Shown here: piece after piece, positions 55,806 through 64,000 of the stretch
Layout: every line of letters starts with the position of its first letter
Position numbering within the stretch: position 1 is the first letter of the stretch
Assembly (NCBI GenBank): GCA_964017235.1
Contig: OZ024935.1
Location: 92,131,207 to 92,195,206, forward strand
Direction of reading: 5' to 3'
DNA length: 64,000 bases
From: Sabellastarte sp. h YS-2021
Taxonomy: Eukaryota > Annelida > Polychaeta > Sabellida > Sabellidae
Notes under the pieces: model-generated
Database searches by the model: none
What the model was told of the DNA's origin: nothing
Seen by the model: the letters and a program-made list of their open reading frames with translations, nothing else
Program-made: the position numbers and the translations under genes

Positions 55806-55997
55806 TTATTTATTCATTTGGGTTTTAATGTTGCTTTTAACACTGTACAGGTCATATGACTACGGGGTTTTTTTTGAGAGAAGTAATCAGTACATACAGT
55901 TGGTCAAGGTTCTATACCATAAACTGCCGACCATCGATTTGAACCACCGACCTCAGAGGTGGGAGGCGCATCTGTTACCACATCCACCATGGCCCCC
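55806..55997 (-). mobile_element. tRNA-derived SINE, older copy
   Basis: Minus-strand copy of the 7171 type with an internal deletion ('ccgaccatcgatttgaacca') and a poly-T interruption. The head 'ccaccatggcccc' is present. Possible degenerate target duplication, 'tacattact' and 'tacatcact'. Confidence 0.7.
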
Positions 55998-56180
55998 TAC
56001 ATCACTGCGGATAAAATAGGCTTTATATGTTGAATTCTACAGTGAGCCAACAGTAAAAACTGGCCTTTTTCATTTTTGTTCTTAAATTTACCCAATTTAG
56101 ATCATAACCTAATGTATTAAAAATTGATGGGGGATAGAAGAAAACTTTAGTAGAATGAATAGAATAAAGCAAATTTGCAC

Positions 56181-56614
56181 TATTTCTTGCTGGGTGACGA
56201 TGCTTTGCCTTTATGTCATGGGTGGTGAAACCGGACAGCAGAAGACGACTCAGAAGGGAAGGGAGAATAGCAAACTACAGGATCACCAGAAACAGTAGAG
56301 TCTTGGAGAATGCATTTGGAATAATAGTAAGCAGATTCAGGGTACTACTGGGCAACATGGAGCAAAGGCTGAAGGTTGTCACAGATATTATTTTTACATG
56401 TGTGGTGTTGCGCAACATGCAGAGGACACAACAGGGTAGAGTAGACAGGGCACCAACCCCAGCAAATGATGTAGCAGCCCTACAAAATGAACAGATAATG
56501 TATGTGCCAGATGACAACTTCAGAAATCCTTCAAGGAAGGCCGAACATCAGCGAGATCTGCTGAAAGACTTCAATCATGTGGGGGCATTGGCTTGGCAGG
56601 CGGATAGGATCTGA
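56181..56614 (+). pseudogene. PIF/Harbinger transposase C-terminal remnant
   Basis: The frame from 56213 reads WVVKPDSRRRLRREGRIANY, RITRNSRVLENAFGIIVSRF and a long tail. This matches the DDE_Tnp_4-type nuclease domain of Harbinger transposases around its final catalytic Glu (VLENAFG). Upstream, 56181-56200 reads YFLLGDD, the conserved Asp motif, but one base is missing between it and the Glu-containing frame. The N-terminal half is absent. A domesticated HARBI1-like gene is unlikely given the frameshift and truncation. Confidence 0.75.
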
Positions 56615-57441
56615 GATGTGTCAACTAAATACTCTGGGTCTCTGTGTATGTCTCTCAACACCCACTCACACTATGTACTGGAACTTCTTGATCCTCTCCC
56701 CAAATGAACTCCTTCAGAATCCACTAAAATTACCATAAATTTGTCCCCTTGGACTGAACTCTCTCAAATTGCATACTAATATTTCAGAGTAGCTGATCCC
56801 CAACCCCAGCTCCACTCACATCAAAGTCCCTAATAACAACTATTTATGTGCAACTCTGATAATTTTGACACTACCTGCATTGTGATTTTTATAATACAAT
56901 TATTTTCTTTGATATAAACATATATCTTAAAACTTCAATGATGATTACTTAATGTAGTGGCATATTTTTATGCAATCCTAAAGAAGTGTCATAGGCAAAT
57001 TGTAGACAAGATGTTGAAGAAACATCTTTTGCAATTTTTCTTTTGCTGTGAGATTTTTCAGCCTTCTCCATTCAAAGGCTAATCATATACCCACACTTAT
57101 TGCTTCTTGAAAATTAATGATATGTCATGCATTCTTTACAATTTTTTATATATGATAGGCATTGAGATCTTTTACTTAACTAATTTTCAAGTACACAAGT
57201 AATTCTAGAGCATCTGAATACAATAAAAAGCACAGTAAAGATTTTGTCCTGCATGCATTTTATGTTTTTAATACTTTACATCATGCACAGTGAAACTAAA
57301 TAAATGCATGCTAAATAATTTTTTCATGGTGTACCTTAGTTTCATTTTGTCATTTGATATGACCTGTTCCATATATTGCATTGCTACCAAGTACACCTAA
57401 CATTGCAAACTACCTCTTGTGATATGACCTACACAATGTTT
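56615..57441. other. non-coding DNA
   Basis: Probably includes the 3' flank of the Harbinger relic. No further gene recognised. Confidence 0.4.
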
Positions 57442-57455
57442 CCCACTACTTTCTT
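57442..57455 (+). repeat. target-site duplication, left copy (I-like LINE)
   Basis: CCCACTACTTTCTT, exactly repeated at 62909-62922. Confidence 0.88.
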
Positions 57456-57652
57456 TTGTGCTTTTGTTTGGAGTATCTAGAAGGCGGCTGCTTAACAGGT
57501 CAATCAAGGTTCACTTTTGTGGTCTTTGAGTATATTGCTAATGTATCTCTGATATCAGTGTGCAGGGCTCAGCTCCACACTTATTATGATATCCCCTTGT
57601 TGGGCTCGAAGGGTGGGTGGAGAGCATTGGCAACGAAAATATCTACTACATT

Positions 57653-58915
57653 ATGGCTACCCAAAACTCACTATTGATTGATAGGAAAAGATCTAGACCT
57701 GATATTACGACTACGGACTTTGACTCTGCTCAGATTTGCTCATGGCCACGTTTCTTGCTGATAAAAGGTATAAATGATGAAAGACCCTTGTACAAACTGT
57801 CACCATTTGCTTTTAATAAGGCCATTGTTGCTGTACTTGGTTCAGATCCCTTTAACATAAAGAAGTTAAGGAATGGAAGCATTTTGGTGGAAGTGGATAA
57901 GGAAACACAGAGCAAGAAATTACTGAAAACTACAAAATTGAATCTGACAATGGACAATGCTATACCAATTGATGTTTCACCTCACTACAGTTTAAACACT
58001 AAGAAAGGGGTCATTAGATGCCCAGACATAAAAGACTGTACCGATGATGAAATATTAGAAGGCCTGAAAGCTGACGGTGTTATCAAGCTAGACAGGATTT
58101 CGGTATTTAGAGATGGACAAAGAAAACCGACAGGGACCTTTATACTGACATTTCAAAGCCAGACCTTACCTAAATACATCAGGGTGGGTTACTTTAGAGT
58201 GGCTGTGTCGCAGTTTATCCCAAATCCTGTGAGATGCTACAAGTGTCAAAAGTTTGGTCATACCAAATTCAACTGCAGGAAAAATGAAGTTTGCAATAAA
58301 TGTGGGAAAGAAGATCATACAGACTCTCAACAATGCACAAATGAAGCAAAATGTGTTAACTGCCAAGGAAACCATGCCTCTAATGATAAAACATGTCCAA
58401 AATGGAAAGAGGAAAAGGAAATCCAAAGAATCAAGACAGAAAGCGGGATTACATATACAGAAGCCAAGAAACAAATGGACATATTTAATTCTGTGAAGAC
58501 AACATATGCCCAAGCAGCTGCAGCAACCAAACCTGTGGTGAAAATAGCAACAGTGGAAACGCAAACAGAAATGACTTGGCCAGATGGTTTAAAACAACCC
58601 AAAAAGTGTGCAATTGAAAAACAGACAAGTAAAGTGACTAAAACGAGTTCATCATGTCAGACAAGTGCATCTCAAAATGACCCCATTAAATTTAAAATAA
58701 GCCAAAGCAAAGTTTATTTGACCAAACAACATAAGGGATCTGATGACCCAGTTAAACAATACAATAAATATGATGTTTTGAGTCATAGTGATAGTGAAAT
58801 GAGTGTTGAAGAATCCCCAATCACAAATTCACAAGGGCGGAGTGGCAATAAAAATGTAAATAATGGAACCAAGCAAAAATACAAGTATACTACAGTGGAA
58901 CTGTCGTGGCTTTAG
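57653..58915 (+). CDS. LINE ORF1 protein (RNA-binding, zinc knuckles)
   Basis: 420 residues from the ATG at 57653 (upstream GTG-initiated extension rejected). Three consecutive zinc knuckles lie at about 195-258: CYKCQKFGHTKFNC, CNKCGKEDHTDSQQC and CVNCQGNHASNDKTC, followed by the typical CPKWKEEKEIQRIK and YTEAKKQ. It binds element RNA to form the transposition particle. The N-terminal part has the RRM-like region usual in these proteins (FILTFQSQTLPKYIRVGYFR). The frame is open and overlaps ORF2 by 53 nt in another frame. Confidence 0.88.
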   Translation: MATQNSLLIDRKRSRPDITTTDFDSAQICSWPRFLLIKGINDERPLYKLSPFAFNKAIVAVLGSDPFNIKKLRNGSILVEVDKETQSKKLLKTTKLNLTMDNAIPIDVSPHYSLNTKKGVIRCPDIKDCTDDEILEGLKADGVIKLDRISVFRDGQRKPTGTFILTFQSQTLPKYIRVGYFRVAVSQFIPNPVRCYKCQKFGHTKFNCRKNEVCNKCGKEDHTDSQQCTNEAKCVNCQGNHASNDKTCPKWKEEKEIQRIKTESGITYTEAKKQMDIFNSVKTTYAQAAAATKPVVKIATVETQTEMTWPDGLKQPKKCAIEKQTSKVTKTSSSCQTSASQNDPIKFKISQSKVYLTKQHKGSDDPVKQYNKYDVLSHSDSEMSVEESPITNSQGRSGNKNVNNGTKQKYKYTTVELSWL

Positions 58916-61900
58916 GCCAAACTTTGAAGAAATTAAAAATTTAATTTTCAATTTTAGACCCTACATTTTAGCATTGCAGGAAACTCATTTTAAAGATACA
59001 GATAATGTAAATATTAGAGGCTTTGATCATTATTTTAAAACTTGTATGTCCGAAGTAGATGGGAGAGCCACATTTTTGTTAAGAAAGGTATACCCCATGA
59101 GGTACTTGAGTTAGATACAGAACTGCAGGCAGTTGCTGTAAAAGTATCTCTGCATAAAACTATAACTGTATGTAATGTATATATTCCACCACGTTTTAAT
59201 GTTGCACAAAGTGATATTGATAATCTAGTCCACCAATTACCTGCACCTTTTCTATTTATTGGAGATTTTAATGCACATAGTGATTTATGGGGTTGTTCCT
59301 CGTCTAATAGTTTAGGCTATAAGGTGGAACATCTTCTTGAATCCTCTGATATTTGTTTACTTAATGATAAGTCACCTACCTACTTTCATCCTGCATCAGG
59401 TTCATTCACTTCAATAGATTTGTCTTTATGTTCTGCATCTGTTTTTCTTGATTTTACATTTTTCTGATCAGTGTGGTAGTGACCATTTTCCTATTTTTAT
59501 TGATATAGTTAAGAGTATGCCAAAGGACAATGTTCCTCGTTGGAATCTTAAAAAGGCTGATTGGCCAAAATTCAAACTTCAATGTTCTCTGGATATTAAT
59601 AGGCATAATTTTACTGATTCAACAGAAAAGTTTCCTGTGTTTTTAAATAAGTTAAATGACATAGCAACAAAATGTGTGCCAAAGTCAACTGGACAGTCCA
59701 CTGGTAGCTACAAACCATGGTTCAACAGTGAATGCAAAAAAGCTGTTAAAGCTCGTCAAAATGCAATGGATAAATGCCGCACAAATCCTAAATCAGATAA
59801 CATGAATGAATATAAAAACTGTCAAGCCAATGCTCGTAAAGTAATTAAAGAAAATAAAAGGAAATCGTGGCATGAATATGTATCAAAACTAAATGTAAAG
59901 ACACCAGCAAAGAAGGTATGGGAAATGATAAGGAAAATAAGTGGCAAACAAAGTAACACCACAATACACCATCTGGAAAATAATGATGGGACAAAAATAA
60001 CAGAAAGAGTGGATATAGCAAATAGGTTGGCCCAAGAAATCAGCAAGAATTCTAGCAGCAATAATTACCATGCAAAGTTTCAAAAATATCAAGAGAAAGC
60101 TGAAAAAGAACCTCTAGATTTTGACACTGACAACTCGGAAAACTACAATGTACCATTTACCATTAAAGAATTATGTGATGCTCTGAAAAAGTCTCATGAC
60201 ACAGCCACTGGTCCAGATGAAATTCATTATCAACTGCTTAAACATCTACCAAGAGACTCACTTATGGTGTTACTTGATATATTTAATGATATATGGGCTT
60301 CAGGTGAAATCCCTGAATGCTGGAAAGAGGCCACTGTGATACCTATTCCTAAACCAGGCAAAGACTCAAAAAACCCCTCCAATTATCATCCCATATCTCT
60401 GACGAGCTGTTTATGCAAAACCATGGAAAGAATGATTAATACTAGACTAGTTTGGTTCCTTGAGAAAAACAATATTTTAGCACAATATCAAAGAAAAAGG
60501 TCGAACTACAACAGACCAATTAATTAGACTTGAATCTTTTATTCGAGATTCCTTTTTAAAAGGCAACCATGTAGTCTGTATTTTTTTATTTAGAAAAAGC
60601 CTACGATACGGTATGGAAATATGGGGTTACCAGAGACCTACATAAAATAGGCTTAAGAGGGCAAATGCCTATGTTTATTCAGAGTTTTTTAACAAACAGA
60701 GTTTTTAGAGTTCGTTTAGGGTATGCCTATAGTAATATATATGAACAAGAGATGGGTGTCCCTCAAGGCAGTATCCTATCAGTTACCCTATTTATTTTAA
60801 AGATCAACAGTATTGATGATGTGATTCCAGCTAGCTTTGAAAAATCTCTTTTTGTTGATGATTTCTCAATCACTTGTTCATCTAGAAATATGGCTTCAAT
60901 AGAAAGGCAACTTCAGTTGTGTTTGAATAAAGTAGAGAAATGGGCTGATGAAAATGGTTTTAAATTCTCTAAAACCAAAACTGTTTGCATGCATTTCTGT
61001 AATAAAAGAAAACTTCATACAGACCCAACATTGACAATATATAATTCACAAATCCATGTTGTTACTCAAACTAAGTTCCTTGGTGTTGTATTTGACAGTA
61101 AACTGAATTTTAAGGCACATATTGATTATATTCGTCAGAAATGTGAAAAAGCCATGAACTTACTGAAAGTAGTTGCCAAAATGGATTGCGGAGCAGATAG
61201 AAGTGTTTTAATGAGAGTTTATCGTTCATTTGTTCGTTCTAGATTGGAATATGGTTGTGCTGTTTTTAGTTCTGCTCGAAAGTCATATCTTAAGAAATTG
61301 GAACCCATTCAAAACCAGGGCTTAAGAATATGCCTGGGAGCCTTCAGGACTTCTCCAATGCAAAGCTTGTATGTAGAGGCAAATGAACCACCCTTGTATT
61401 TACGGTTTGATAAATTATGTATTCAGTATGCTTTGAAATTGAGAAGTAATCCTGATAATCCAGCTTATGATGTTGTTTTTAACCCCCAGTATTATGATTT
61501 GTATGACAAGAAACCATCTGCAATAAGGTCTTTTGGGCATCATGTGGAGGAAGATTTGTCTGCTGTCTGTCCTCAGCTCGATCTAATTCAGACTGTGTCA
61601 TTGCCAGATGACCCACCCTGGACTATACAGAAACCTCACATAGACTTATTCCTCACCCATCAAAAGAAACATCTTGGTGATGATTGTCTTTTTCAAAGTC
61701 TATTTGCTGAGTTAAAAGGCTATTACTCTGACGATAGGGCTATATATACTGATGGATCGAAAACAGAAAATAGAGTTGCTGCAGCTGCTACATCTGATGG
61801 CCTCAATGCCCAGGTCAGACTTCCTGGCAATGCTACTATATTCACAGCTGAATTACAGGCTCTTAAAATGGCTTTTAATATTGTAAAAAATTGTGATTGG

Positions 61901-62536
61901 GATCGTTTCATCATATTCACCAACTCTTTATCTAGTCTTCAGGCTCTTGATAGCAACAACTGTGATCATCCTTTTATTCAAGATATTTTAAAACTTTTTA
62001 ATGATTGTTTGTCAGTGAATAAGAAAGTTGTTTTAGCTTGGGTTCCTAGTCACGTAGGCATAAAGGGCAATGAAAAAGCAGATGAGCTTGCCAAACAGGC
62101 CTTGAATTTTAATGTTTTAGACTTGAAAGTCCCCTATACAGACTTGAGAGTGAATGTAAATAGTGTTTTTAAACAAAAGTGGCAAGCACAATGGAATGCG
62201 TGTCCTGATAACAAACTATTCCAAATAAACCCTACAGTAGGAGATTTTTATGTTTGGACGGGTTTATCTCGTAGGGAGGAAATAGTTATAACTCGAGCCC
62301 GTATAGGACACACCTATTTCACACACAGTTATTTGTTGAAAGGTGAAGATATGCCCTGGTGCATTCCATGTCATTGTCCTGATACAGTGAAACATATACT
62401 ATTAGACTGTAATGACCTACGTGACACAAGAATTAAATATTACAGAGATATAGATACAATGAAAAAGTTATTTAATGAAAATGTTTTTAATATTATATAT
62501 TATTTAAAAGAATGTGGCCTGTTGAAAAAGTTTTAA
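58863..62536 (+). pseudogene. LINE ORF2 (endonuclease, RT, RNase H), multiply frameshifted
   Basis: Starts ATG 58863 with SILQWNCRGFRPNFEEIKNL and LALQETHF (APE endonuclease), continues after a first frame loss near 59075-59085 with VYIPPRF and FIGDFNAHSDLWG, a second near 59455 before GSDHFPIF, RT from about 60200 (TGPDEIHYQLL, VIPIPKPGKD), a third shift in an A run near 60495, and a fourth near 60580 which destroys the motif A FFDLEKAYD-type Asp. Then RT motifs B and C (GVPQGSILS, FVDDF), RNase H (YTDGSK, FTAELQAL, HVGIKGNEKADELAK) with the third acid changed to Asn in FTNS (AAC, 61922-61924), and a C-terminal CX2C-x-C...H-x4-C motif. Not functional. Confidence 0.9.
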
Positions 62537-62908
62537 TTAATTTATATTGTGTTTTGTCTTTGTGTTAATTTATTTGTCTAACCTAGTCTTATTTAAATTT
62601 ATTTGTCTAATCTAGTTATGGTAAGAATGAATTATACTGTGATAATTTCATACTTTGTCTCCTTTTTATATAATAATAATCTACATTTTGTTTTCTTTGC
62701 TATTTGTTGTTTTTTACTCTAGTCTTTTTTCTAGTCATTTCTTGTAATGTTGTTTTTCTTGGTCTTTTTTAGCCAAGTGTTGTTCGTTGTTATTTGTATA
62801 TATACTTTTGCTTATTATTGTAAATATTAGTTAATGTATTTATTAGTTTTTAATAGTGCAGTATGACACACAAGTGTTTTTGCACTTTAATTTTAACTTA
62901 CTTACTTA

Positions 62909-62922
62909 CCCACTACTTTCTT
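62909..62922 (+). repeat. target-site duplication, right copy (I-like LINE)
   Basis: CCCACTACTTTCTT directly after the ACTT repeats; matches 57442-57455. Confidence 0.88.
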
Positions 62923-64000
62923 GTATTTTTCTAGTGAAATATTCTGACAATATTTTATCTGGAAATCTCTAGAAGCAAACAAAAATGTAATTCCAACATA
63001 CATGTTGCCGACAAATTTTTCACAGGAATAAAAGACCAATTGAACACTAAAATAAGTATCAAACTTAGAAGAAAAGATATTTTATACAGAACACCATTCT
63101 ATTCTAGACTTTTATAATGGTTAATCTCTGCCAAGGCAGACTCTAAGGCGTGACACCAAGTCAAATTCAGGTTGACACCATGGAGACACTGGGAAGTTTA
63201 CATGACAAGGTTGGATAGCTTTATCAGAGAGATAAGATTTTAGTTTTTTTCCTGAAACAGGCAAGAGATTTGATTTGTGCACAGATTGGTAGTATTGAGG
63301 CACCCCCAGGAACCTCTTATCTGGGTGATTGTATCTTGTACCATATTGAAGTCTTTGTAATCAGTTAAAATACTTTCAGAACATAATGTATATATTTGGT
63401 GAGAGAAGGTTCAGCCATATTCTTTTGATGATGTGGATAATTTTAAGAAGCAATTTGTGGAAAGTAATTTTTATCAAACGAATTATTGAAGCTATTAATA
63501 AGCTTGCAATCTGATACTTTCACAAAATCTAATAATCCAAGGTACCCATTGATGTCCAACTGGCTGGTGGGCCATGATATACCAACTGGAATCTGTGATT
63601 TAACTTCTGACTCCAACGTCTATAAAAAGTTGAATTAAAATAAACTATGGAAGCCAGAGGAAACCATAGAGTAGCATGGATATCGAAAAAACATTGTGAT
63701 ACATATAGTTTTTATTGTACATTGATGCACACATGGATTGCAAGATAAAACAGCAACGTAAATGTTAATACTAATACTACTATAATTTTCACGAGAAATA
63801 ACTTTCATAATTAATAATAAATCCCAGTCATAACATACACAGAAAATAATATGGAACATGGGTGCCAAAAGTGATGCAATCTGTGTAAGTGTATGAGGGA
63901 GAGGCCCACTGAATTCCAAATTGTGGAGCTATGGGCTCTGTTAGCAGGTAATATAGCCTGCGTTCGCTTTTACTGTTCCGTTCAGATGACTGTTACTGGG
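62923..64000. other. AT-rich non-coding DNA
   Basis: No gene recognised. Holds the LINE-tail-like repeat at 63115-63310. Confidence 0.4.
63115..63310 (-). pseudogene. possible CR1/L2-like LINE 3' end (relic)
   Basis: 'ttaatctctgccaaggcaga' and 'ctctaaggcg' resemble the 3' UTR of the LINE tail at 54890-55220 ('ttaatctccatcaaaagaca', 'gactctaaggc'). The minus strand reads VHKSNLLPVSGKKLKSYLSD, a weak version of the L-K-x-Y-L-F ending. Upstream coding parts are missing. Confidence 0.4.

Larger units (their letters stand above)
57456..62908 (+). mobile_element. full-length I-superfamily LINE, inactive
   Basis: Bounded by an exact 14-bp target-site duplication. A 5' UTR of about 200 bp is followed by ORF1 (zinc-knuckle protein), ORF2 (APE endonuclease, RT, RNase H, Cys/His motif) and a 3' UTR ending in (ACTT)3-like simple repeats. 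An RNase H domain after RT plus three zinc knuckles in ORF1 points to the I/Nimb/Jockey group, I or Nimb most likely. The preserved duplication indicates full-length insertion; ORF2 has since decayed. Confidence 0.88.

Noticed and set aside
1..64000. CRISPR arrays, prokaryotic operons or defence systems
   Set aside because: No regularly spaced repeats, no Shine-Dalgarno-led gene clusters; the content is eukaryotic transposable elements.

Overview
The window looks like AT-rich nuclear DNA of a marine invertebrate, most likely a mollusc. The reasons are tRNA-derived SINEs of the kind seen in mollusc genomes, tyrosine-recombinase (YR) retrotransposons, I-like and L1/Tx1-like LINEs, a Harbinger remnant, inverted-repeat elements, and no compact gene arrangement. 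The species assignment is inference. No complete host gene is visible. The only host-like coding signal is an ankyrin-repeat exon or relic near 48.7-49.06 kb.

Region by region. 0-29.5 kb: non-coding, AT-rich DNA with SINEs and SINE fragments, small inverted-repeat elements (6.9, 17.4 and 28.5 kb), a long hairpin at 13.2 kb, a three-copy dispersed family with two conserved hairpins (18.5, 22.4, 25.2 kb) and a repeat carrying a 5S rRNA-derived module (24.3 kb, second copy at 53.1 kb). 29,518-36,477: a complete, very young YR retrotransposon of the Ngaro/DIRS type on the minus strand. It has gag, RT/RNase H and tyrosine recombinase ORFs, all open, flanked by split direct repeats (A1 - ORFs - B1A2 - spacer - B2). 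The A copies are identical and the B copies differ at one base. A textbook -1 frameshift signal joins gag to pol. 37-43 kb: SINE, MITE, a plus-strand relic of a third YR retroelement (39.1-39.8 kb) and a 5'-truncated L1/Tx1-like LINE with target-site duplication and poly(A) (42.0-42.8 kb).

43.5-48.4 kb: a second, older YR retroelement on the minus strand. Here gag and pol are in the same frame separated by one TGA, pol has a one-base frameshift, and the recombinase has lost two active-site residues. I could not find its split repeats. 48.7-57.4 kb: ankyrin-like exon, SINEs, the second 5S-derived repeat, LINE 3' ends and a PIF/Harbinger transposase C-terminus. 57,456-62,908: a full-length I-superfamily LINE on the plus strand with a 14-bp target-site duplication. 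Its ORF1 is open; its ORF2 is broken by at least four frameshifts and has lost catalytic aspartates.

The coding capacity is almost entirely that of selfish elements. Only the first YR element looks capable of mobility; its protein products (Gag, RT/RNase H, recombinase) could also serve non-autonomous relatives.
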